This document shows positions 24,351 to 32,200 of a DNA stretch of 41,381 nt, piece after piece. Position 1 is the stretch's first letter; each line of letters starts with the position of its first letter. A model generated the notes under the pieces. It was not told the DNA's origin. It saw only the letters and a list, made by a program, of their open reading frames with translations, and did no database searches. This stretch comes from Selenomonas sp. GACV-9 (lineage in GTDB: Bacteria; Bacillota; Negativicutes; Selenomonadales; Selenomonadaceae), in assembly GCA_900116485.1 (NCBI GenBank), contig FPAX01000019.1, positions 1-41,381 on the forward strand, given 5' to 3'. The position numbers and the translations under genes are program-made.

Positions 24351-25601
24351 ATGAAAAAGACTATTGTTTCGGCTCTGACTACGGCACTGGTTGTCGGCGC
24401 TGCTTCGACTACTTTTGCTGCCACGAACCCGTTCTCGGATGTACCGGCTGACCATTGGGCATATGATGCCGTATCCCAGCTGGCTGCTGATGGCGTCATC
24501 GAAGGCTATGGCGACGATACCTTCAAGGGCGACAAGAACATCACGCGTTACGAGATGGCCCAGATGGTTGCCAAGGCCATGGCCAAGAATACGTCCGGTG
24601 CTGACAAGGCTCTCGTTGACAAGCTTGCTGCTGAGTTTGCCGATGAGCTCAACACGATGGGCGTTCGCGTCAGCAACCTCGAGCGCAACGCTGACAAGGT
24701 GAAATGGAACGGCGAGGCTCGTTACACCTACACGAACACAAAGGTAGATGACAATGGCGATGCCAAGAATGAGCTGCTGTTCCGTCTCGATCCGTCGGCG
24801 GAGGTCAGTGACAACTGGCATGTCAATGCCCGTCTCGATGCCAAGCTCAATGCCAGCGAAGATGGCGAGAACGATGTCAGCCTCAAGCGAGCCTGGGCGC
24901 AGGGCGACTATGACAACTTCAGCATCAAGGCTGGTAAATTGCCGATGCAGGTAGACAGTGACTCCATCCTCGATAGCCAGATGACTGGTGCAGCACTGAC
25001 TGCAGGCAAGGACGTCAAGTTCACGGTACAGGGCGGCCGCTGGAATCTCAGCGATAACAATGGTGTCAATGGCGGTATCGTGGATGGCGCTGCGAAGGCT
25101 GGTGAGGACAAAGCATCGGTTGGCAGCATCGGCCTGCAGTATGACAAGGGCAACTTGTCGGCAGGTGCGGCTTATCATCGTATCGGCAGCGATGCGTTCA
25201 CGAAGGCTGATGGTTATGGCGACCATGACTCGGCTAATATCTGGAGCGTCAATGGCAAGTATCATTTCAATGACAATGTAGCCCTTGGCGGCATGTATGC
25301 ACAGAACACGCAGGCTGATAACTACAAGAAGGCCGGTTCGGTTGAGCTCGACTACAAGGGGGCAAAGGCAGAGAACCCGGGTTCCTGGGGCGCATATGTT
25401 GCCTACCGTCATCTGGGCCAGAACGTAGCTCTGGCTCCGACTTATGATGGTGCCTGGGCTGGCACGAAGGGCTGGGAGATCGGTACGAACTATGCCGTGG
25501 CCAAGAATACGGTAGCCAGCCTCAAGTACTTCAACGGCAAGACGATTGCCGGTGATGAGGATGCTTCGAAGGTCTTCGGTCGTGTCCAGTTCCTGTTCTA
25601 A
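24351..25601 (+). CDS. OmpM-type outer-membrane porin with SLH domain (paralogue 1)
   Basis: A 416-residue exported protein. A signal peptide (MKKTIVSALTTALVVGAAS, cut after TFAA) leads into one SLH domain (NPFSDVPADHWAYDAVSQLA to RYEMAQMVAKAM, about residues 26-80), which in this group anchors to cadaverine-modified peptidoglycan. A short coiled coil (ADKALVDKLAAEFADELN) follows, and from about residue 115 a beta-barrel of alternating residues ending in FGRVQFLF with a C-terminal Phe. It both tethers the outer membrane and acts as a porin. GGAGG precedes ATG 24351; an ATG at 24336 contains the ribosome site. Its barrel is the most divergent of the three. Confidence 0.92.
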   Translation: MKKTIVSALTTALVVGAASTTFAATNPFSDVPADHWAYDAVSQLAADGVIEGYGDDTFKGDKNITRYEMAQMVAKAMAKNTSGADKALVDKLAAEFADELNTMGVRVSNLERNADKVKWNGEARYTYTNTKVDDNGDAKNELLFRLDPSAEVSDNWHVNARLDAKLNASEDGENDVSLKRAWAQGDYDNFSIKAGKLPMQVDSDSILDSQMTGAALTAGKDVKFTVQGGRWNLSDNNGVNGGIVDGAAKAGEDKASVGSIGLQYDKGNLSAGAAYHRIGSDAFTKADGYGDHDSANIWSVNGKYHFNDNVALGGMYAQNTQADNYKKAGSVELDYKGAKAENPGSWGAYVAYRHLGQNVALAPTYDGAWAGTKGWEIGTNYAVAKNTVASLKYFNGKTIAGDEDASKVFGRVQFLF

Positions 25602-25634
25602 GAAAGTCTCTAATGAAAAAATAATCTAAAAATG

Positions 25635-25670
25635 AGCCTTATGGTGAAAATTGCCATAAGGCTTTATTTT
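25635..25670 (+). terminator. Terminator of OmpM paralogue 1
   Basis: AGCCTTATGG (25635-25644) pairs with CCATAAGGCT (25654-25663), followed by TTATTTT. Confidence 0.85.
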
Positions 25671-25748
25671 ATGCGGGTTTATCGTGTTTTTGCATGCGCA
25701 TTTGACTGAAAAGTGGATGGAATTGAGATTAATTTTCGCTAAGAATGC

Positions 25749-25777
25749 TTGCGCCTAAAAACTATTTATGATACTAT
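25749..25777 (+). promoter_or_regulatory. Promoter of the second OmpM gene
   Basis: TTGCGC (25749-25754), 17 bases, TACTAT (25772-25777) with an upstream TGA (extended -10). The arrangement is the same as for paralogue 3. Confidence 0.55.
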
Positions 25778-25811
25778 AAGAACTGTTTGAGGGCACATCA
25801 AAGGATGAGAG

Positions 25812-25833
25812 TGAGGAAACATGGACACTCATG
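25812..25833 (+). promoter_or_regulatory. Shared porin leader motif, copy 2
   Basis: TGAGGAAACA, TGGACA, CTCATG in order, 62 bases before the start codon; identical to copy 3. Confidence 0.65.
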
Positions 25834-25895
25834 AGATTCCTCTGATGGCGAATTGAACATAATATCATTTCTATTTACAGAAGGAGGAGTTTCTC

Positions 25896-27116
25896 ATGAA
25901 GAAGACTCTCGTATCCGCTCTGACGACCGCTCTGGTTGTTGGTGCTGCTAGCACGACGTTTGCTGCTGCAAACCCGTTCTCCGATGTTCCGGCTGACCAC
26001 TGGGCATATGATGCTGTTGCTCAGCTCGCTGCTGACGGTGTAATCGAAGGTTATGGCGATTCCACGTTCAAAGGCGATCGCAACATCACGCGTTATGAGA
26101 TGGCTCAGATGGTAGCAAAAGCTATGGCAAAGAGCACGTCCGGCGCTGACAAAGCTCTCGTTGACAAACTCGCTGCTGAGTTCGCTGATGAGCTGAACAA
26201 CCTCGGCGTTCGCGTTGCTAACCTCGAGCGCAATGCTGACATGGTTAAATGGAACGGCAAAGCTGAGTACACGGTTGCTCGCTACACTGAGGAAAAGAGC
26301 GGCCGTGGCAATCACGATGCCCGCACGAATGACCTGCTGTTCCGCCTCGAGCCGTCTGCTGAAGTAAACAGCAACTGGCATGTAAATGCTCGTCTCGATG
26401 CTACGGTTGACATGGCTGGCGACACGGAAGACCGTGTTACGCTCAAACGCGTTTGGGCACAGGGCGACTATGACAACTTCCAGGTAAAACTTGGTAAGTT
26501 CAGCTCCCTCGACGATGACACGGTTGTTGACCGCGTCCACACTGGTGCTGAGGTTTCCTTCGGTAAGGAAATCAAAGGCACGATTGGTTATGCTCGCCTG
26601 AACAAGGACAATGCAAACCTCGGCTGGTTCACGGATTCTGCAGCTAACCACTTCTATGTTGGCGCTGCTTATGCAAAAGACAAACTGAACCTCGGCCTCA
26701 GCTATCATGACCTGACGGGTGATGTTGTCGGCGCTGCAGACAAGAAGATGAAACTCGTCGTCGCTAAAGCTGGCTATCAGTTCCTGCCGACGGTAGGCGT
26801 TAGCGCTTTCTATTCCAAGAACACGGAAGATGCTGCTCAGGATCAGGCTGCTGGCATCGAAGTCGACTACAAAGGCGCTCAGGCTGAGAACAAAGGCTCC
26901 TGGGGTGCTTGGCTTGCATACCGTCACATCGGTGAGAATGCTATCGTCAACAGCACTTGGGATGTCGTAAAACCGGATGAGAAGGGCTTCGAGATTGGCG
27001 CTAACTACACGCTGCTCAAGAACGTTGTCCTGACGGGCCGTTATGGCATCGGCAAGACGCTGACGAGCGACCACAGAATGCACACTGCTTTCGGTCGCGT
27101 TGAGTTCCTGTTCTAA
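25896..27116 (+). CDS. OmpM-type outer-membrane porin with SLH domain (paralogue 2)
   Basis: A 406-residue protein with the same design as its neighbours: signal peptide ending TFAA, SLH domain (NPFSDVPADHWAYDAVAQLA), coiled coil (ADKALVDKLAAEFADELNN) and a beta-barrel ending FGRVEFLF. The first about 320 bases, including the leader AGAAGGAGGAGTTTCTC, are almost identical in DNA to paralogue 3, while the barrel surface regions differ. Codons are strongly biased (many GCT, GTT, CTC, AAA), as in very highly expressed genes. Monocistronic: it has its own promoter and terminator. Confidence 0.93.
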   Translation: MKKTLVSALTTALVVGAASTTFAAANPFSDVPADHWAYDAVAQLAADGVIEGYGDSTFKGDRNITRYEMAQMVAKAMAKSTSGADKALVDKLAAEFADELNNLGVRVANLERNADMVKWNGKAEYTVARYTEEKSGRGNHDARTNDLLFRLEPSAEVNSNWHVNARLDATVDMAGDTEDRVTLKRVWAQGDYDNFQVKLGKFSSLDDDTVVDRVHTGAEVSFGKEIKGTIGYARLNKDNANLGWFTDSAANHFYVGAAYAKDKLNLGLSYHDLTGDVVGAADKKMKLVVAKAGYQFLPTVGVSAFYSKNTEDAAQDQAAGIEVDYKGAQAENKGSWGAWLAYRHIGENAIVNSTWDVVKPDEKGFEIGANYTLLKNVVLTGRYGIGKTLTSDHRMHTAFGRVEFLF

Positions 27117-27147
27117 TCTGACGATTAGCAGAAATCAAGACAACAAT

Positions 27148-27177
27148 AAAGACCTCCGCTATTGCGGAGGTCTTTTT
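27148..27177 (+). terminator. Terminator of OmpM paralogue 2
   Basis: AAAGACCTCCGC (27148-27159) pairs with GCGGAGGTCTTT (27164-27175), T-rich tail. Nearly identical to the terminator of paralogue 3. Confidence 0.9.
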
Positions 27178-27263
27178 CTGTTAAATCAAGCCGGCAATTA
27201 AATATCGTTATGCATGATTTGATTAGAAAAGATTAAAAGCAGGATAAAATTTGCGAGAGAATA

Positions 27264-27292
27264 TTGCGAAACTGAAAATTGTATGATAGCAT
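27264..27292 (+). promoter_or_regulatory. Promoter of the third OmpM gene
   Basis: TTGCGA (27264-27269), 17 bases, TAGCAT (27287-27292) with TGA before the -10, mirroring the paralogue 2 promoter. Confidence 0.5.
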
Positions 27293-27325
27293 AAACCTAA
27301 GTTCAGGACAAAACGAGGAGAAAGC

Positions 27326-27347
27326 TGAGGAAACATGGACACTCATG
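27326..27347 (+). promoter_or_regulatory. Shared porin leader motif, copy 3
   Basis: Same sequence as copy 2 and again 62 bases before the start codon. The ATG inside it is in frame with the porin but has no role that I can support. Confidence 0.65.
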
Positions 27348-27409
27348 CAGGACTTCTCGTCTGGGACTGGATGAAAATCTATTCTATCTTACAGAAGGAG
27401 GAGTTTCTC

Positions 27410-28636
27410 ATGAAGAAGACTCTCGTATCCGCTCTGACGATCGCTCTGGTTGTTGGTGCTGCTAGCACGACGTTTGCTGCTGCAAACCCGTTCTCCGATG
27501 TTCCGGCTGACCACTGGGCATATGATGCTGTTGCTCAGCTCGCTGCTGACGGTGTAATCGAAGGTTATGGCGATTCCACGTTCAAAGGCGACAAGAACAT
27601 CACGCGTTATGAGATGGCTCAGATGGTAGCTAAGGCTATGGCAAAGAGCACGTCCGGCGCTGACAAAGCTCTCGTTGACAAACTCGCTGCTGAGTTCGCT
27701 GATGAGCTCAACAACCTCGGCGTCCGCGTTGCTAACCTCGAGCGCAATGCTGACGTTGTAAAATGGACGGGCGAGGCTCGTTTCACGGTTTCCCGTTATG
27801 GTGCAGCAGATACGACGGTTCAGGACAGCCGCAAGAACGAGCTGTTGCTCCGTCTTGAGCCGACGGCTGAGATCAACAGCAATTGGAAAGTAAAGGCTCG
27901 TCTCGATACGGCTCTCAAGATTGACGCGGATGATGAGAACCAGGTTACGCTCAAACGCATTTGGGCGCAGGGCAACTATGACAATCTCCAGGTAAGACTG
28001 GGTAAGTTTGCTTCCTATGATAATGACACGGTCTTCGATAAAGAGAACACTGGTGTTGATGTCACGTTCGGCAAAGATGTCAAAGGCACGATTGGTTATG
28101 CTCGCCTGAACAAGGCAAATGCCAAGAGCGCACTGGGCAGCACGGCATACTCGGATGTTGCTGCTAACCACTTCTATGTTGGTGCCGCTTATGCCAAAGA
28201 CAAACTGAACCTCGGCCTCAGCTATCATGACCTGAAAGGTGAGAACAAGCGTGGTGCTGATAAGAAGGCTCATATCTGGGTCGCTAAAGCTGGCTACAAG
28301 TTCCTGCCGACGCTGAATGCCAAGGCTTTCTATTCCAAGAATACGGAAAACATTGCTCAGGATCAGGCTGCTGGCATCGAGCTCAACTACAAGGGCGCTA
28401 AAGCTGAGAATCAGGGTTCCTTCGGCGCTTGGGTTGCATACCGTCACATCGGCAAGGGCGCTGTTGTCAACAGCACTTGGGATGTAACGCGTGCTGGCGA
28501 GAAAGACTTCGAGATCGGCGCTAACTACACGCTGTTCAAGAATGTTGTCCTGACGGGACGCTATGGTCTGGGCAAGACGATTGATGGCGACCACAAGACG
28601 CACAACGCTTTCGGCCGCGTTGAGTTCTTCTTCTGA
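27410..28636 (+). CDS. OmpM-type outer-membrane porin with SLH domain (paralogue 3)
   Basis: A 408-residue paralogue: signal peptide, SLH domain, coiled coil and a beta-barrel ending FGRVEFFF. ATG 27410 is used because AGAAGGAGGAG lies just upstream and the signal peptide then starts MKKTLVSALT; a longer frame from 27335 only extends through the leader. The barrel is close to paralogue 2 (shared motifs GTIGYARLNK, AANHFYVGAAYAKDKLNLGLSYHDL, AFYSKNTE), with clustered differences in presumed surface loops. This suggests duplication of the whole gene with its control elements, then loop divergence. Confidence 0.93.
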   Translation: MKKTLVSALTIALVVGAASTTFAAANPFSDVPADHWAYDAVAQLAADGVIEGYGDSTFKGDKNITRYEMAQMVAKAMAKSTSGADKALVDKLAAEFADELNNLGVRVANLERNADVVKWTGEARFTVSRYGAADTTVQDSRKNELLLRLEPTAEINSNWKVKARLDTALKIDADDENQVTLKRIWAQGNYDNLQVRLGKFASYDNDTVFDKENTGVDVTFGKDVKGTIGYARLNKANAKSALGSTAYSDVAANHFYVGAAYAKDKLNLGLSYHDLKGENKRGADKKAHIWVAKAGYKFLPTLNAKAFYSKNTENIAQDQAAGIELNYKGAKAENQGSFGAWVAYRHIGKGAVVNSTWDVTRAGEKDFEIGANYTLFKNVVLTGRYGLGKTIDGDHKTHNAFGRVEFFF

Positions 28637-28666
28637 TCTGACGATTGGCAGGATAAACATTGCAAT

Positions 28667-28696
28667 AAAAGACCTCCGCATTTGCGGAGGTCTTTT
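28667..28696 (+). terminator. Terminator of OmpM paralogue 3
   Basis: AAAAGACCTCCGCA (28667-28680) pairs with TGCGGAGGTCTTTT (28683-28696); also terminates convergent transcription. Confidence 0.9.
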
Positions 28697-28707
28697 GCTT
28701 GTATGGA

Positions 28708-29217
28708 TTATCGGTTTGTGTTTAGCGCAATCGGAAGTTTGGGCAGTATCAGCCATACGGTATAGCCGATAAAGAACCCGGTGAGGATGCCGCAGGGGCC
28801 GAGGATGGGCAGGTAATTCAGCAGGCCGATGTGATTGCTCAGAGTGACGGCAATCAACAGCTGACCGAGGTTATGGGTAAAGCCACCGGCGCAGCTGACA
28901 CCAAGCGGAGAGAAATGGCCGGTATGTTTCAGGAGAATCATGATGGCAAGGCTCAGCAGGCCGCCGGCGAGGCTGTAGAGCATGATGCTGGGGCCGCCGC
29001 CAAACAGCGAGGCAATCGTTATGCGCAGCAATAATACCAGGGCTGCATCCTGCCAGCGTGGCAGGGTGTAGAGGGCTAGTACCGTGATGATATTAGCTAG
29101 GCCCAGCTTGGCCCCTGGGGCCAGGAATGGCAGCGGGATAAGTCCCTCAAGCAGGAACAGCGCCAGTGACAGCGCTGTCAGCAGGGCAAGATAGGTGAGT
29201 CTTTGTGTATGGTTCAT
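28708..29217 (-). CDS. Gx transporter family membrane protein
   Basis: A 169-residue polytopic membrane protein with about five helices and the glycine-rich patterns FLAPGAKLGLANI and ASLFGGGPSIMLYSLAGGLLS. It resembles proteins annotated as Gx transporter or heptaprenyl diphosphate synthase component I, which look like ECF-type substrate-binding (S) subunits. In other Firmicutes it is paired with a NusG-domain-II protein, as here (11-base gap), often near flavin-linked electron-transfer genes. No ApbE or polyprenyl synthase gene is adjacent. Substrate unknown. Confidence 0.75.
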   Translation of the reverse strand: MNHTQRLTYLALLTALSLALFLLEGLIPLPFLAPGAKLGLANIITVLALYTLPRWQDAALVLLLRITIASLFGGGPSIMLYSLAGGLLSLAIMILLKHTGHFSPLGVSCAGGFTHNLGQLLIAVTLSNHIGLLNYLPILGPCGILTGFFIGYTVWLILPKLPIALNTNR

Positions 29218-29228
29218 AGGGATTCCTC

Positions 29229-29621
29229 TTAGCGGGCAGGGATGATATCTTCCGTGTCATCGGCAGCGGAGCCCTTCACTTCGATAATGAGCTTATGCGG
29301 CAGGCAGGCGATGATATCGCCTGCCTTTCTTGCTTTGCCCTGCTGGATGCAGAGCTTGTCAGGGCAGTCGGCATCGATTACGGCGATGGTATCATCGTCA
29401 ATCTCGATGGTGTTGTAGTGGCCATCAGGCGTCTGCAGCGTAAAGGTTTCGCGGCCTTGATGAGCGCTGAGCACCACGCGGCGCGAAAGCTGGCCGCCGA
29501 CGCTGATGTCGGCATAGACGGCCGCAGGCTTTTTGTTTGTCCCTGCCCGCAGGGGCAGCAGCGATAGCAGCAATAACAGGACAATGAGCAGGATATCCGC
29601 TTTTTTCAGCATTTTCATCAT
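29229..29621 (-). CDS. NusG domain II-containing membrane-anchored protein
   Basis: About 130 residues: an N-terminal membrane helix (ILLIVLLLLLSLLPL), then a small extracytoplasmic beta domain with the conserved CPDKLCIQQGKARKAGDIIACLPHKL pattern seen in split form (DADCPDKLC, IIACLPHKLIIEV). Three Cys are positioned for a disulfide or metal. The function is unknown. AAGGA lies 5 bases before ATG 29621; ATGs at 29627 and 29618 are alternatives. Co-transcribed with the Gx transporter gene. Confidence 0.75.
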   Translation of the reverse strand: MMKMLKKADILLIVLLLLLSLLPLRAGTNKKPAAVYADISVGGQLSRRVVLSAHQGRETFTLQTPDGHYNTIEIDDDTIAVIDADCPDKLCIQQGKARKAGDIIACLPHKLIIEVKGSAADDTEDIIPAR

Positions 29622-29652
29622 AGTCATCCTTGTAGACTTTCTATAGGTAGTT

Positions 29653-29661
29653 TGCTATACT
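29653..29661 (+). promoter_or_regulatory. Extended -10 of the alr promoter
   Basis: TGC-TATACT (29653-29661) without a good -35. A transcription start near 29668 argues against the ATG at 29672 as the alr start. Confidence 0.5.
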
Positions 29662-29716
29662 TAATAAACGTATGAACGGAACCGTTATGGCGGGAGCAAA
29701 AGGAGCGCGAGTAGAT

Positions 29717-30826
29717 ATGCCGAATCGTCCAGCCTGGGCCCGGATCGATCTGGGTGCGTTGGCGCATAATTATAGCGAGATCAAGAAACAGCTGCAGCCG
29801 GGAGTGAAGCTCTGTGCGGTGGTCAAGGCCGATGCCTATGGCCATGGCGCGGTGCCGGTGGCCCGCGTGGCTGTCGAGGCGGGGGCCTCGTATCTGGCCG
29901 TGGCCACGCTATCGGAGGGCATCGAGCTGCGCGCTGCTGGCTTTACGACGCCAATCCTGTTGTTGGGCCTCGTGATGCCTGAGGATGCCAAGGATATCGT
30001 CAGCTATGGCATCACCCAGGCTGTCTGCGATCTGGCGCTTGCCCGGGCTCTGTCGGCTGAGGCTGTGCGTCAGGGCCGCAGGGCCAAGGTGCATCTCAAG
30101 GTCGATACGGGGATGGGGCGCATCGGCGTACGCCCCGAGGAAATCGGTGAACTTGCTGCGGGCATTGCCGCACTGCCAGGGCTGGAGATCGAGGGCATGT
30201 TCTCGCATTTCTCGATGGCTGACTGCAAGGACAAGAGCTATACCCAGCAGCAGCTTACTAAATTCCGGCAGGCCATCGCAGCTGTTGAGGCGCGCGGCAT
30301 AAAGCTCGCTATCCGCCATATTGCCGAGTCGGCAGCCATCCTTGAGATTCCGGAGGCACATCTTGATATGGTGCGTGCAGGTGTCATCCAGTATGGTCTC
30401 TGGCCATCGGCTGAGGTCACGCATCCTATCGACCTGCAGCCGCTCATGGAGCTGCAGGCGCGCGTCGTCTGGCTCAAGACGCTCCACAAGGGCGAGAGCA
30501 TCGGCTATGGCCGCGCCTTCATCGCTGAGCATGACTGCCGCATTGCGACGCTGCCTGTCGGCTATGCCGATGGTTACATCCGCGCCTATGGCGCGCAGGG
30601 GGCTGTCGAGATCCATGGCCGCCGCGCACCAATTGCCGGCCGCATATGCATGGATCAGGTCATGGTCGATGTGACGGATATTCCTGAGGTAAAGATTGGC
30701 GATGTGGCAACGCTGTTTGGCAGCCCGACACTTACCATCGATGAGGCTGCCGGCTGGCTTGGCACGATAAATTATGAGGTTCCCTGCTTGATTTCGCCCA
30801 GGGTGCCGCGTGTATATACGGACTAA
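29717..30826 (+). CDS. alr: Alanine racemase
   Basis: PLP enzyme that makes D-alanine for peptidoglycan, 369 residues. The PLP Lys37 is in VVKADAYGHG, the second catalytic base is the Tyr in SIGYGRAF, and RICMDQVMVDVTD near the C-terminal beta domain is conserved. ATG 29717 gives the normal family length and has AAAGGAG upstream (about 12 bases); a longer frame from 29672 has no ribosome site. Monocistronic, ending in a strong terminator. Confidence 0.95.
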   Translation: MPNRPAWARIDLGALAHNYSEIKKQLQPGVKLCAVVKADAYGHGAVPVARVAVEAGASYLAVATLSEGIELRAAGFTTPILLLGLVMPEDAKDIVSYGITQAVCDLALARALSAEAVRQGRRAKVHLKVDTGMGRIGVRPEEIGELAAGIAALPGLEIEGMFSHFSMADCKDKSYTQQQLTKFRQAIAAVEARGIKLAIRHIAESAAILEIPEAHLDMVRAGVIQYGLWPSAEVTHPIDLQPLMELQARVVWLKTLHKGESIGYGRAFIAEHDCRIATLPVGYADGYIRAYGAQGAVEIHGRRAPIAGRICMDQVMVDVTDIPEVKIGDVATLFGSPTLTIDEAAGWLGTINYEVPCLISPRVPRVYTD

Positions 30827-30827
30827 C

Positions 30828-30856
30828 AAAAAACTTCCCCGCTGGGGAAGTTTTTT
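30828..30856. terminator. Bidirectional terminator between alr and the convergent operon
   Basis: AAAAAACTTCCCC (30828-30840), loop GCT, GGGGAAGTTTTTT (30844-30856). Confidence 0.92.
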
Positions 30857-31334
30857 ATTGCGCAACCTGCCGGCGCCAGTATTCGAGGTCGGGAGCGTTC
30901 AGCGGCAGGTCGATGGTCTGGCCGTTGTCGTAGTAAAAGCGGAACCGGATCTCACTGGCCTTGCGGATGGCTGGCAGACTCGCACGTGGCAGCTCGACGA
31001 AGAGCTTGTTTTCATTCTGGTAGGGGTGATCGGCGTCAGTGCCAGCTGGCGACTGTTTGACCGCAGCTTTCATTTCCCAGGCATCGCCGTCGGTGTAGAG
31101 GATGGCCTCTGGCTTGAGGGCGGCACCGTCATAGCGCCAGTCCCAAAGTGTCAGCACGGCCCCTTCGAGCTCGCCCTTTTCGGTGTGGGAGCTCTGGAAG
31201 TCGATGCGGCAGTATGCCGACAGGCTCTCGGCTGTGCGGTGGTCGATGCTCCAGATGAAGGAGAGACCGAATACGCCAGCCAGCATCAGGATGATGCCGC
31301 CGAAAAACAGGAATCTCTTTATGGCAACAAACAT
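30855..31334 (-). CDS. Hypothetical membrane-anchored protein
   Basis: A 159-residue protein not recognised. One N-terminal hydrophobic helix (FLFFGGIILMLAGVFGLSFIW) follows a short basic start, so the remaining about 130 residues should lie outside the cytoplasm. These contain alternating beta-type segments (LEGAVLTLWDWRYDG, KLFVELPRASL, IRFRFYYDNGQTIDLPL). No cysteine pair or catalytic motif stands out. It lies 19 bases downstream of the Crp/Fnr regulator gene on the same strand and is probably co-transcribed. ATG 31334 has AAAGGA about 11 bases upstream. Confidence 0.65.
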   Translation of the reverse strand: MFVAIKRFLFFGGIILMLAGVFGLSFIWSIDHRTAESLSAYCRIDFQSSHTEKGELEGAVLTLWDWRYDGAALKPEAILYTDGDAWEMKAAVKQSPAGTDADHPYQNENKLFVELPRASLPAIRKASEIRFRFYYDNGQTIDLPLNAPDLEYWRRQVAQ

Positions 31335-31353
31335 GGAACGGATAGTCCTTTCT

Positions 31354-32010
31354 TTAGTCGATGATCTCGTGGAAGGTTTCGTGCAATGCCTTCTGCTGTT
31401 CTTTGTTGATCGTGATCTTGCCGTGGTGCAGGCTGATGAGTCCGGACTCTTTCAGCTTGGCAACGCCACGGTTGACGGTCTTGACGCTGGTGCCGATGTC
31501 GTCGGCAATCTGCTGGCGGCTCGTGTGCAGGATGAAGGTATCGGTCTCGATGGTGCCGAGGCGTTTCAAGAGGTAGCTGTGCAGGCGCTCGAGGCTCGGC
31601 AAGAATTTGACGCGGCCGGCCTCGTTGGAGGTCGGATACATCTTGGCGGCGAGCATCTGGGCGACGGTCAGCGCAAATTCGCTGTCCATGCGCATCCACT
31701 GCAGGAAGGTCTCGGCACTCATGGCGATGACTTCACAGGTCGTGACGGCTTCGTTCGATGCAGCATAGGCACCCTGTCCCGAGAGGACCTCGAGGTCGCC
31801 GATGAGGTCTGGCGTATCGAGTGAGGCGAATGTGTAGCGCTGTCCGCTCGCGAACTCGTTGGACACGCGCGTGCTGCCGCGGGTCAGCAGGTAGACATGG
31901 GTGGCGCGTTCGCCCTTGCGCATCAGGGATTCGCCGGGCAGGAAGACCTTGTGGGTGGTCTGTCTCTTGATGTCTTCAGGCATATGCTCAATCAGGTATT
32001 CAAGCTTCAT
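31354..32010 (-). CDS. Crp/Fnr-family transcriptional regulator
   Basis: A 218-residue regulator: N-terminal cyclic-nucleotide-type beta-roll (about residues 15-115, with FLPGESLMRKGERATHVYLL and DLIGDLEVLSG), a dimerisation helix, and a winged helix-turn-helix (TSRQQIADDIGTSVKTVNR, about residues 165-183). It lacks the four-Cys cluster of oxygen-sensing Fnr, and the phosphate-binding cassette of Crp is not clearly conserved, so the signal is unknown. ATG 32010 follows AGAAAGGA. A minus-strand TATAAT lies about 45 bases upstream. Confidence 0.88.
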   Translation of the reverse strand: MKLEYLIEHMPEDIKRQTTHKVFLPGESLMRKGERATHVYLLTRGSTRVSNEFASGQRYTFASLDTPDLIGDLEVLSGQGAYAASNEAVTTCEVIAMSAETFLQWMRMDSEFALTVAQMLAAKMYPTSNEAGRVKFLPSLERLHSYLLKRLGTIETDTFILHTSRQQIADDIGTSVKTVNRGVAKLKESGLISLHHGKITINKEQQKALHETFHEIID

Positions 32011-32200
32011 AGCGTAGTCCTTTCTGTCAAAATGGGTTATTTTCTATTATATAATATTTTTCGCGAAGAGGGAAATCGGGTTTTTCGCCGGCTTTCGCTT
32101 GATTTGTTCAGATTTGAGACACCTGTCCTTTTAAATTCGGTGCTGGCCGTGTAAACTGTTATACATGAGCGAACTCATGCGAAAAGGAGGAGAATGCGCG

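Noticed and set aside
27389..28756. 455-codon open frame opposite porin gene 3, with similar ones opposite porins 1 and 2, purA and the molybdoenzyme
   Set aside because: Antisense shadows produced by strong codon bias; they lack ribosome sites and cross terminators.
32040..32200. Purine riboswitch before the NCS2 permease
   Set aside because: No matching three-way junction core or terminator; only a 6-bp CATGAG/CTCATG hairpin.
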